Made by a program: the position numbers and the translations under genes. Positions 13,063-24,896 of a DNA stretch of 64,000 bases are shown here, piece after piece (positions within the stretch are counted from its first letter, which is position 1; every line of letters starts with the position of its first letter). Below the pieces are notes generated by a model. It had not been told where the DNA came from. It ran no database searches and worked only from the letters and a program-made list of their open reading frames with translations. The DNA comes from Mortierella sp. BCC40632 (taxonomy: Eukaryota > Mortierellomycota > Mortierellomycetes > Mortierellales > Mortierellaceae), in contig WAEK01000004.1 in the NCBI GenBank assembly GCA_011634665.1, positions 3,040,001-3,104,000 of the forward strand. Reading direction: 5' to 3'.

Positions 13063-13887
13063 TCATGTCGTAGGACCAGCAGGGCGTAAGATCTCGAGCA
13101 ATGCTCGAAGATCACGCTTCATGTCTAAAATATCCTCTTGAGACTGTTTCAAGGCTTGGACAAGTTCTGTTACTTGAATACCTTGTTGTTTGATCCATTC
13201 TTCTTGTTGATCCATTCTTCGATCTAATGCCCTGTTTTGTAGCTCAAGTTGTTCCTCAAGAGTCTTTCGGTCTTGTCGACTCTGTTCCACCAGTTGCTCT
13301 CTGAATTTATCCATCTTGGCAGAGACAGAGGATTCATCATGGACAACTTCCGAACTTGTGGTCACTGGAGCTGTTGTTGCTGTCATCGCTGCTGTCGTGG
13401 ACGATGCTTCGTCATCGTCTTCGTACTCGAGATCGATCTCTTCGTCTCGTCGCTTGACCCGGAACCAGTATTGTTTTACTTGATACTGAGTGGCTGTGTA
13501 GTACACCTTTTCTGGAAACCAATCAAATGTTTCACGGAATCCTATTATCGTCCAAGTAGGCGGCCCATCATTGGCATGTATTTGGATAAATGGAATGAGT
13601 AAATAGAGCGGTCTTTTCTTTTTCTTTTTCTTTTTCTTTTTTTTCAGGGGAGATCAAGAGAAAAAGCCCTCAGCTAGGTCAAACTACTCACCTGGAATGT
13701 GATACGACATATTCTCGGCACTTTCGACATATCGAAGTCGGTTCTCGAGCCATACTTGACGCCAGCTATCATCACCCTCCGTAAAGGCCACATTAATCAA
13801 TGCTAAAATAATTATGGAACGACCGAGGTGGACCAAATGAGAAAGAAGGGAAAACAATCAGTTAGTTCACATAAACGGAAGATTGAA

Positions 13888-13936
<49 letters not shown>

Positions 13937-16900
13937 GAGAAAATTTGATCCGCATGGCTCTTGACTAGATTCATTGCTCATTGTCACTAGACTCACCGAT
14001 GAGCACGTTGAGCATGACGATCGAGGAAAAGAAAAAGTAGGTGACAACCATGATCTGGAGTGGCCAGTTCTTGTAGACTGGTCGACCAGATTCTTCGTCT
14101 GTCCCCATCATATCATCAGCCATTGGGTCATACCGTCCACCCTATCGAGTCCATAAAAAGGGGGGGGATGGAAATAGAAACCAACAGTCAGAAGAAACGA
14201 GAACAAAATATAAATAGAAGGGGGGAACATCCAATTCGTAGTATCCCATTTACCATCATAAGGTACACCGTGATGATTGCTCCAAAGAAATTATCGGGCA
14301 TGCTCGCATCTTGTATCTCCAATGCCGGGTTACTGGTTCCATACATGATATGTAAAATCGCCAACGAAAAGAAAAGGACGACCCCTGCAAGCACCACGAA
14401 AAATACTCGGATCTCGACCAAAATCTTGATCACAATCGTAATGTACTTGCAAACAACCCTGCTGATCCTCAACTCGGCGAGCTAAGAGAGGGGGGAGGGG
14501 GGAAGGGGGGGAAGGGGGAAAATAACCGAAAATCGATTATTAGTCCCTCATTGAGAAAGAAGAAAAATATGCAATGACACCACACCCCTTGGACAGACTC
14601 GGCTCAAGTGGGCATATGAAGTCCCATATATGCTTTACCATATGGAGGAGCACAAGGACGACACAGAAACTCAAGTCCCATGCCCAGCCATACTTGACGT
14701 CTCGGAGGATATTAACGATATGATGAATACTCGCTCCAAGAGGTGCAAGGTACATGAGCAAGTCTAGGATATTGTATGGTGACCTAACCAGCAAGCATGG
14801 ATGTATTAATCACTATCACTTTTTTTTTTTCCGCCTCCTCATTTGAATTAATAAACAAAAGGCGCTGACAGGAATACGATTAGAAAAACACACACACGCA
14901 AAAACTTTGGGGACTCACCCAAAGTAATGCGACCGAGCATTCCGACTGTCAGACAAACGACTCTTTTCTTTATCTCGATCCTCTTTTGCAGATCCCCCAC
15001 GGGGGCGACCTAGTCCGAACCAAGAAAAGACCTTGCTGTTTCCTTTGCTCTCCTTTACGGATACGTTCTTGTCGTCCCCGACTGTCTCCTCGTCATCCAT
15101 GGACTCGTACTGTCGGCTTTCCAAGATTTGAAGCAATTCGAACCATAGAAATAGACTGGAAAGAACAATAATTGCGATAAATGCTCCAAATAACAGTTCT
15201 TTTCCTTCAAAGTAGATCTGCATAAATGCAGCGACCAGGATGAGTAGATAGTATACACATTGGGTCCCAAACCGCACTAGCCACAATGCAAACGCAAAGG
15301 TATTCCTAGAATAGAAAAAAGAATAAAGAATAAAGAAATTGTGAAAAGATCGCTCCCTATCTTTTTCCATGACTGTCATCCAAGGCTAGAGCTGCTAGAG
15401 AGAGAGAGAGAGAGAGACGCTTACCACTTGTATTGGATTACTGCCTCAATCGCAGGGTTGTCCAGGATCTGGATAGGATAAAACCTTGGTCGGATATACA
15501 CATGACCCGTAGGATTCAACTGATGCAACATCAAATAAATCAAAGTCCTTGACCAAGTCGTCATCGGTTCTTGACTCACCCAAACAAATTCTGGACAAGG
15601 ATTCCCTTGATCCGGAACAAATCTCCAGACCAACCCCACAGGCGCCACAAACACTTCTTCTGTAAACGTATAATTGAGTTGATCTCTCTCCCGGACATTC
15701 TCTTTCCCAAGATGAAGGACGGTTGATCGTTGAAGGATTGGATTCCGACAATGATAAATCTTGCGTTGGTCAGGTCTCCAGAATCGTCGGAACCGAGGTG
15801 GATGAGCAATCTTGTGGTTTTCTATCAAAAACGCTCGGTCACAACACTTGATAAACGCAAACGCTCTCGTCGTCCTCAACGCAATGTCTGGATATCGTTC
15901 CACCAACTCGTTCATACACTCTTGAAGGGACAAGAGATAATCAATGTCTTGTGAAATCCTTGCCCTTTCCACACAATAATTGATCAAAACTCTTGCCACC
16001 TCAAAGGCCCTGGCATCCGTCTTGGCATTCTCCAATAGAATACTCACTGGATTGGCTCTTTTGGAGGAACTGGTTTGAGGCACCCAAGAGGTGGTATCCG
16101 CCTTGAGCAACTTCAAGACAAATGGCTTGTACTCTTGTTCTCCATAAAGTTCACTCAGTTGAGCGATGGCCGCCATAACAGAATTGGTGCCCTCTTTCGA
16201 ACTTGGGTACTTGTTGATGTGACTTTGAAGGTACCGAAAGATGGCATCCACCGTCTCTTGTGAACCCTCCCTAAACTCGTCATACATCCATTCCATCGTA
16301 CCATAGAATCGTTCCATATTTTCAGGTGCACAGATTCTTTTTGTCGAAAAGGTCACTCGTTTGGATCGAAATTGAGTCGAGAATGTTCCTTCATGTGAAC
16401 ATGTCCGGACAAACCCATGATGGTTTATCAAGGTATCCCATGTCCAACAAAGAATCAATTCAAGTTTCTCCTCAAAGGTCCTGGGTAATCTCCAGAGAGT
16501 ACAGTGAGCATTTCCCTTGTCGAAAAATGTCAAGATTTGACCTCGCTTTGGTAAAAAGAAAAACCGGTCCGCATTGAATTGAAATTGTCGAGACTTTTCA
16601 TCCTTGTATCGAATGTCCGTGATCAGGGCCAAGTTTGAATTATAGAGTCTACTCAAAGAAAGAGTCACCGTCCCTCCATGGAAAGGAACGACCTTCACTC
16701 CAAAAAATTGTTCTAGATCCTGAAGCCTGGTTTCACATTCAGGGTTGCAGAACGTCTCAAACGACTCCTCAGCACTTGTGGTTAGATCCTCCAAGAACGA
16801 AACATCCAAAAGGGAGCCATGTCGCTGAGCGACAATTGTGGATTCCTTTAAACAAGTTTCTCGATCCCAATTCGGAACAATATCCCGGATCTGACAATCA

Positions 16901-19595
16901 CTGGTCGTGGGCAAACAAAGCACTCGTTGAGGAAAGAGTGTAGTCGAGTCAAGAATCATAAACTTGTCATGTCGCTCATCACCACAGGGCATTGACGTTC
17001 CTGAACCCCCTTCCGTCAAAAATAGACCTTGTTTGTACTTGAGATCGGATCGTTGGAGAAGCCTCATATTCGATGTAGAATACAGGTACAAAACAGTGTC
17101 TGTTGCGATAGCAATGGTTCCTCCATCCGAAGAGATTGAAAACTTTTGAATCCATTCATTCAATTCGACCCAACCCGTGACTTTTCCTGACTTGAGACTC
17201 CAAACCGAAAGTCGATAGTGATCATCCTGAGTAGCATAGACACCTCCGGTTGTGGTCGATACCGAGTGGAACGCACCGACAGCGCTTATCTTTGAAAAGA
17301 CTTGGACTTTGTAAAGCATGGACCACATCCCATCCGTGTCATACACTGCTATATCGGTTCCATCACAAGTCAAGAAAACTTCAGCTTCATCACTCCATTC
17401 TGTGGTTGCCTGATAAGTGAACCTGGCATATCCATGAAAGGACTGGAGCTCGACACAATCCATGAGTCGTGCCGAGGAGTGCAAGGTGACAGAGGTCAAA
17501 TTTTTGGAACGACCTCTTCGTCGCACACTTGTTTGAGGATCCTCGAGGAGGAAAAGCTCGACAGGAGAGGTTGACACATCAAACGAACTGAACACAACAA
17601 TTTTGGATGCATCCCAGGATACACCAAGTCGGAGACGTCGCTGAGCATTTGTGGGGCATTCGATGATCTTGCTGACGATTGGGGTGGAAGGAGAGTTTGG
17701 GTAGGTAGCCTTTTGGTGGATCTCGGTCAATCCGAGCTTCCAAATGTCCAAAAAGAGAGTTGCACCAACGGAAGAGAGAGTCGCTGCATGAGATCCTGAG
17801 GGAGACAAACAGAATGAATACACTTCAGCAGGCTCCAGCGGAGCATCCTCGTCGTCCTCGTCTCTATGCCAAATATTGATCGATTTCCGTGGAAGAGGTA
17901 CCGATGGTAGCATACAATCTAGAGAGCATGTTTTATAAGGGGTAGAGGGCGGTTAGTTGGGACAAAACAGCTATCGACGTGAACATTTGAAGGACACCCT
18001 TCAATCAAAAGACAAGAGATCCGTACCGTAGGAGCTTTTCGGAACATTTGCTTCAAAAATATCAACATAACACAACTGTATAGGTGCACGTGTGGTTTCG
18101 TCTTCATTGTGAAGTACTATCCTGAACTTTGTCTCTGTCACCTGTGTTCGCATGAGGACTCGTGTAAAAGACATGGGTCCTTATTGAACGAGCAAATTGT
18201 GCAAAATCAACAATGAAAAAATAATAATAATAATAATAGAAAAAAGTCTGTTGAGAAACAAGATTCAATGGCCACTATCCTTTGACATGTCAATACGAGC
18301 TTTTGAAGGGTAGAGTGATGGCGCCCTACCTTCAAACATAGGAATCGACTCGAGGAATACTGCCTATTGAAAAAAAAAAAAAGAAGAAGAAAGCGACTGT
18401 TACAATGGTGTGGCAGCGTGGTAGAGAGAACAAAGGTATCTTTTTTTTTTCATTCCTATTCATCTCTCCTTCACCCGAATATGATCCATTTTTTCTGACC
18501 TTGTGAACGATCCACATAATCTCGATCGGGCCAATACTTTCGGCCCCTGGCTTTAGCAAGAAACAAAATACTATGTAGACAGGTCGGTCATCTGGGACCG
18601 TTAGACCCAGTTCAAACTAGAAAGAGAAAGAAGTTATGATGCTGGTTCTCGTAGTTTTTTATATGTATAATTTGGTGATGACGGATACCCTTCATGTCAT
18701 CTCTCTACAATAACGAATATTTCTTGAGTACATACCGCTTTTGCCTCTGATTTCCCAAGTTGGACTGGTCTCGCATAGCTATCTTGTTCAGTGTAGTTTT
18801 TGAACTAAATCGTTAGTTCTCTAGAGAGAGAAACAGTGTTATCTTCTTTTTTTTTTCGCTTCACAAAGCTTGCTCTCAGAGTCGTTTTTCTTTTTCTTTT
18901 TCTTTTTCTTCTTTTGGGGGTGAGAGGATACTTGCCTACTAGATCCTTCATAATGTCGAGGCCTAGATGCTTCCTCAAAGAAAAGTCTTTCGGCTAATTA
19001 CCGGAACGTTGAAAAAAAAAATAGAAAAAAATAAAGACAGCAAAGCAGATCAGTTGAAAGGCTAAAAAAGAACTGGCTCAAGGGTTTACTTCTGCTTACG
19101 TGGGTTGTCAGCCAAGAGATCCTCTTGCATCTTGGCCTCGTACTCTTCCATAGTGCAGATCATCGGCGCCTTGGGATCAAAGACAAAGTCTCCATCTTCT
19201 AGGTCACTGATTTCATCTCTTTTCTCTGCACTCTCATCAGTATCGTCGTCCTTGTCTTCACTGGCATTGCTCTCCTCAAGGTCATCATCAAGACAAGACT
19301 TTTCGTCGTTCTCGCCTTCGTTGTCGCCCTCGCTATCCGAGTCCTCAACATCACTCTCACCAACGGTTCCTGAATCTGTTTCGCGTGGAGAAACAGGCTT
19401 GTCATCGTCACTTTCAGGATCAGTTGTCTCCCTCTTGACTTTGCTACTCCCGAGACTGACGAGACTGTCCTGACTATGGGGTGGGTGTTGGCCTAGTGGA
19501 AGAGGAGGAGGGGTAGGGGAAGGAGAATTCTGTCCCGTCTCTGTCCGAGTCAACAACGAGTCGACATGGACGATAGTCGCCTCTGGCTTGGTCAT
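13063..19595 (-). CDS. Beta-propeller/TRP-like ion channel, paralogue 2
   Basis: Thirteen exons: 19595-19100, 18962-18932, 18778-18736, 18616-18500, 18363-18330, 18179-18027, 17918-15425, 15305-14919, 14783-14639, 14481-14254, 14141-13997, 13802-13692, 13541-13063; 1,620 residues. The first exon is an acidic, Ser/Asp/Glu-rich 165-residue extension, joined by a good donor (gtaagc) in phase. An alternative start is the ATG at 18951. The order matches paralogue 1: propeller (about 180-800), a CNPEC motif, a helical linker, S1 about 1124-1150, S2 1160-1185, S3 1253-1275, S4 1285-1303, S5 1317-1345, the pore motif GGRYDPM, S6 1400-1424, and a coiled coil about 1530-1610. The loop before S6 is acidic and lacks the two Cys of paralogue 1. 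Probable tetrameric cation channel; localisation and ligand are unknown. Confidence is lower for the first exon (about 0.6). Confidence 0.84.
13890..13940. repeat. (GA)n tract in a channel-gene intron
   Basis: About 22 GA units lie inside the intron between the pore/S6 exon and the post-S6 exon of the second channel gene. On the coding strand this is a CT tract upstream of the acceptor, so it may act as an extended pyrimidine tract. Confidence 0.85.
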
Positions 19596-21030
19596 TCGCT
19601 AGAATAACCAGAGAAACTCGAGAGATGGAGGAAGGAGGAGAGGGATCTGAGAGGCGATGGAATGAGGTCAAGGAATGAGATTCAGATGATGAGTGGATCC
19701 AAAGCCCAGAAAAAAAAAAAAAAAAATAGAATTCAAAAAGGCGAATCTTCATCCCATCCATCTCCTCGCAATAGATGGGGCACAGCAGAAAGAAAAAGAG
19801 AAGGAGGAGGCTTCAGAGCATTTTGTACAACACCACAAACAGAACAACCGCAAGGGTTCATATTCTCCTGCATGTTCAAAGAAAGTGAAATTTGCTCCCA
19901 ATTCAAGAGATGATGGCAGTGCCCCATGGAAAACTTGTCCAAACTGATCCATACATTCCTTGATGGCAGCTCATTCCTCTGACGCAGAAAACGAGATCAT
20001 GTCCCAGAAGACTGGGAGGTTGCTACGATCGACCAAAAAAAAAAAAATGGGCGCACGGACCAGGCACAGAACTCTTCTCTCCCACGAACAATCGGCCAAG
20101 GAAATGATGGAGCGTGGCTTGCGAGGTCTTGATGGGAGCAGCAGAGATCACCTTAGGCGGATATTTTTCTAGCGCCACTCTGGAAAAGAGAGAAAGAAAA
20201 GACGCTGTCCTCATCTCGATAGCTCTTAGTCTACAATATTTAATCTTTGTTATGATCCTCGCTCGCTATAAAAGAGCCATATCTTGTCCTTGATACACCT
20301 GGATTCATTCTCACTTTAGCCTGGACTTCCTCTTTGTTCTCACCCCTGCCCTTGTTCAGTAGAGATACATGGCACGCGGCGCCACTAAGAATTCTTTAAC
20401 CTTGAGGGTACCCTCTATGACGATCTTGCCGCCCCTCTTTCTTCAAGCCCTACTTGGTTGATCCGTACTTCCATCAGACATCCACTCTGATCCTCCCCCC
20501 CCCCTCCCCTATTGCCTATAATAACTATTCTCAAGGCGACACATTTCACTTTGATCCCTCTTTACCCTTTGTTGAGCGCGTTAAAGCTACTTGGAAAGGG
20601 TGACTTTACGGAGAACGGGACATGTCAGCTTTGACCTCAGAAGAGAGGCCATTGTGCGGCTTTGACCAGCACTAAATCGCTTTTGTTTGAACATTGTCAG
20701 CAAAGGTCTCTAATCCTTTCAACTGCACTTTCATATCACTAGGCCTTTGCAGAAACAATCCACATCAAGTGAATTCGATTAAAATATTCATAGGGAAAAA
20801 AAATGGATAGTAGCTTTGTTCTGACACTTTTAAAAACAAAAAAAAAAAAAATGAGTAGCAAGTGGAAACTTTCAAGGGAACAGATCTACAAACATTTTTT
20901 TGGTTGGTGAGTGGGTTTTGGCTTTGGTTTGGTTTGGTTGGTTGCTGACGCTATATAATCTTTTGCTCATCTCGAAAAGAAAAAAAAAATACATTTTAAA
21001 AAAAAGAGAGAGAGTGAGAGAGCAGAGAAA
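19596..21030. other. Intergenic region with possible eroded ORFs
   Basis: This lies between the start of the second channel gene (-) and the stop of glycogen synthase (-). On the minus strand, 19733-20214 holds three open stretches of 60-70 codons in different frames that look somewhat protein-like but cannot be joined into one gene. A plus-strand TATA box sits at 20267-20274 with no clear gene after it. From 20780 on it is AT-rich with poly-A and GGTTT repeats. Confidence 0.5.
20267..20274 (+). promoter_or_regulatory. TATA-box-like element without an obvious gene
   Basis: The sequence TATAAAAG occurs in an otherwise ordinary context. The next plus-strand ATG (20369) opens a frame of only 30 codons (begins MARGATKNS). 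It may serve an unrecognised transcript or be chance. Confidence 0.3.
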
Positions 21031-24000
21031 CTAGGCGTGATGATATCCGTTGCCTGATCCATTGACAGTCGCGGTCGCTGTCGTTGTCGTCGTCATCTTT
21101 GTTGTCACGCCATGCTGAAGTTGGCTATGCTGCTGACTCTGATGAAAGTATCTTCCATCAGGCTTTCCAACACCTCCCACAGGCTCCTTAAACTGTTGCA
21201 ACTGTGCAATGGCAGGTCCTCCCACCGCCGCCACATTCTCTTGGGCATCCTCCACATCAGCTTCCGTCACATCAAACTCTCCCTCAGCCAACAATTCTTC
21301 GCGCGTTGACTGTCGCTGTCGGAAAGGAAGCTTGATCTGCCTCATCACATCTTCTTCATCTTCGCCTGCAATCAGTTCGTCTTCGTCATGTCCCTGCATC
21401 TTGTACTGGAGATATCGCTCCCGATCATGAATCGACATACGAGCCAAGGTCAATTCATTATCCATTCCTTCAAGAGGCGTTCGGATCCTGGGTGATCCAG
21501 GCGTGGATCGTGGGTTGGGAATCTTGGGTCTTGGTCCCTGTGCCAATTGTGCTCCCGTGGTCTCATCCACTCCAGAGGTCGCCGCTCCAAAGAAATCCTC
21601 ATCAAACGAATCCGGATACGCTCTCCTCAAAGCCAGTTGACGAGCCTTGATATACTCGAGGCCCATCCGCTTCCAATCCAACAGATCCGACAATCGCTCG
21701 GTTCGGTTCCTTTGGTTGATACGCTGTCGACGAGACTTTTGACAAAACATCAACATTTGGTCGGCCAGTTGTTGGATCGACTCCTCGACTGACTTCATTC
21801 GTCGGTCAACAATATAGATACCGTATTCGGACGAGTCAACAATGTTATCATCCATAAAGCAACCAAAGCCCGAGAGGTTTGTGGTAATACTGGGCACACC
21901 CATGACAGTGCACTCTGCAGGGGTGTAACCCCATGGCTCGTAATACGAGGGGAAGACACCCAAATGGCATCCTCGAACAAACTCTTCATAATCAAGACCA
22001 AAGAGTGGATTGTTGGAATTGAGAAACTCGGGATGGAAAACAACCTTGACACGATCCGAGGGGTGGTTGAACAAACCAATGCGTCGGAGCTGGCTCAGGA
22101 CTGGATCCGTATCGTCGTTCGCCATGTTGTGCGTCACGATCGGGGGGAGGGTCGAACGCTTGAGCGCAAACGTACGACGCTTGAGAAGGATTTGATCCTC
22201 ATTGGTCAGGAACTGTGTGGTCGTCACATCTCCTCCACTATTTCAGATTCGGAAAGTCCAATCCACAGTTCATCACAATTAGTCGTCTAGCACACTCTCC
22301 CATCTCTTCATTGGATACAAAACAGATCAAAAGACAGACCCAGCCCCTTACCGAGAAGCCTTCTCGAACAGCCTTGTCTCCATGCGCTTTGCAACGTCAT
22401 GGACAGTCTCTTTGAGCTGCTTGACGACCGCCTGACCCTTCAATGTCTCGACGGTAAAAGAGTGGGTCTCGGCGGGCGTGATAATAAACGCCACGACCGT
22501 CATTGGCGAGTTGCAGGCTTTTAGTTTTTCATTCAGGCCTAATGGATGGGGGAGGTGGGAGGGAGAAGATATTGTCAGTAGGAATGTTTTTTTTTTTTTT
22601 TCCCTGAAGAAGGAAAACAGAGCCGAGACTTCCCCCCCCCCCCAGCTGTGCTGTGAGATCCTCCGCTCCAACCACTTGGCCCTGGCTGTGGACGCTTTGT
22701 GTCCCAACCAAGACTTGGCTCTCGGGAGGAACGCGCAGACATTATCTGCAGGGGTTAAAAAAACACCAATCTCTTATCCCAACTCTAATTTTCTGTACCC
22801 AGGTGTTTCTCCTCTCTCCTCTCCCCCAATTGCCCAAAAAAAAAAAAAAAAAAAAGGAAAACTCCCACTTACGTTGAAGAGACTCGATATACATATCCAA
22901 GCCCTTGTTCCGGTACTCGTACCGTCCCGCTGTGAAAAAGTAGAGCGTATTCTCGAGATCAAAGTCATAGTGACCATAAAAGTGACCCTGGACAAAGTCA
23001 TGGATCTTTTCCTTGGCAACTGCATGAAGATTCTGGAACTCGTGCATCGCCGAGAACTTGACAACGTTCAGACCATTCGGGAGCACGCCATCTAATGTCG
23101 TGAGAAAGGATAGGAGAATTAGGATCCGACAATTGATATGGATACAGGTGGGTTGGGGGAGGGAGAGGGAGAGTGAGGAGGAAGAGACGAGGAGAATAAG
23201 CGGAAATGATAACGATTAGAGTTGTTCTGTCCGAGACCCAAGGTTCAGACTGATAACAAACCTTCGAATGGAAGGTTCGCCTCTCTCATTTGCTTTCTCA
23301 CACTCTCCTCTCTCCTTCTACAACTACTACAACTGCTTCAACTACTCCGCCACGGTTTTTTTTTACCTGGCTTGCGCTTCAAGAGATGTTCGGCTTCATA
23401 GGCAGTGATGTGAGACACAGTCGTGAAGACGTCGCAGCAATGCGTTGCAGCACGTTCGATGCAGTATCGGTGATAAATTCCTCGCTTGCCTGCCTCATGA
23501 TCGACATCAAAGTTCCTGAGGTTGTTATAAAAATCAACCGATCCCGCACAGAGATAACGGCCCAACAGCGTGGCATGTGTCGTGAAGATGGTTGTGACAT
23601 CAATGTGTCGCTTGCGACAGAGTGTGATACCCACACCTGCAAGCCATTCATGGTAGTGTGCAATCACAGCAGACTTGCGCTCATGGGTGACAAACTAAAA
23701 AAGAAAAGAAAAAGTATGAGAAGAGTAGTAAGGCTGCTAGTGTTAGTTCCTTTTCCTCTCTCCCTTTCCTTTTCCCTCTGAAGCGCCCAATGGGTCCGAG
23801 CGAACCAAGCGAACCAAGCCTTTCAACCCTTTTTTTTTCCCTAATGGTTGTCCCAACCGAGACGTTCACACTTGTGGGGTTGCTGGGGGGAAAGTAAGGA
23901 GAGATAGTTGAGCGGGCAAGCACCAGCGGAAGGGAAGGACGGAAAGGTCGGTGAAGAGAGCGTTGTGTTCGACTTGTGTGTATGTGTGTTCATTGCCGCC

Positions 24001-24896
24001 CCAAGAAACTGTCTTGTCCCCTTTCTTTTGTTCTCTCTTCTTATCGTTTGTGCCTGTGCTCACCCAGCTGAAAGAGAGAGAGCAGGCAAGACCCAGCACT
24101 CTCATTCCCTTGTCTTGTGCACCACACACACACGCACACACACATACACACAACTTCCTTTTGACCCAAACCCCAATGCTCCACTCCGATTATCAACCTG
24201 GAACAAGATAACAGCGGCAGTTCTCGTTCTCTCTCTTACTCTCATTCTCTCGCTCTTCCCACACCTCCCTATTTTCTTGTTTTTTGTTTTTTTTTCCTCG
24301 GCTGCATCCGGCAAGGGCGGTGTAGATTATTTACCTCTCCCAGGAACCAGGCGACCAAGTATCCAAAGAGGATCGCCTCATTTGTCTCATGGTCGTTTGG
24401 AGGCGAGGGAATTCCTGCAATGCTCCAGAGATCGCCCTTCCACTCGTCCAGCTTGTGGTAGACGGATCCTGTGTCAAAGAGCAGGACCTTGGGTGCGCCC
24501 TCGATCAACCAACGACCATACAAGAACTTGACACCCCGTTCCTTCATCGACTCGAGTGTCAACCGAAGCTCCTGCGTGTCTGGCTCCAGAGTTTCGACTT
24601 CTAGTGGGGCCGTCTTGTACGAGAGTGGGCCAATCATCGTGTATCGCGAGCCATACTCATGGCAGGTGACGGGTGCCTTTGACTTGAGCACAGTGTAGAT
24701 GCCTCCGACTATGGAGTATTGACGAAAGGGAAAAGCAGTTAGAAACATGTCTGGAGAAGGAGAGCGTGTCTTTTTCTTCTTCTTTCTTTTCGACAAAGTG
24801 GGTCTCGAGAACAAGAATAAGAGACATGCCTTTGTTGGCCACCTCCCAGGCAATCTCAAAGAGGAGAGGTTTATGGACATTTCTTGGGGGTTCCAT
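21031..24896 (-). CDS. GSY1: Glycogen [starch] synthase (GT3)
   Basis: It transfers glucose from UDP-glucose to the non-reducing ends of glycogen in the cytosol. Six exons: 24896-24830, 24708-24335, 23694-23367, 23091-22873, 22538-22352, 22237-21031; 793 residues. Visible family features are the N-terminal EVANKVGGIYTV loop for the nucleotide sugar, the EPWGYTPAE catalytic block (about 492-500), and the arginine cluster [10 protein letters not shown] (about 561-570) that binds glucose-6-phosphate in the yeast enzyme. The C-terminal tail after about 625 is low complexity with TPGSP and RTP sites, resembling the phosphorylated regulatory tail of yeast Gsy2 (705 residues). This tail is longer and ends Thr/Ala- and His-rich. 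The first intron uses a GC donor. The ATG at 24896 starts [10 protein letters not shown] just before the conserved [11 protein letters not shown], as in orthologues. Confidence 0.96.
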
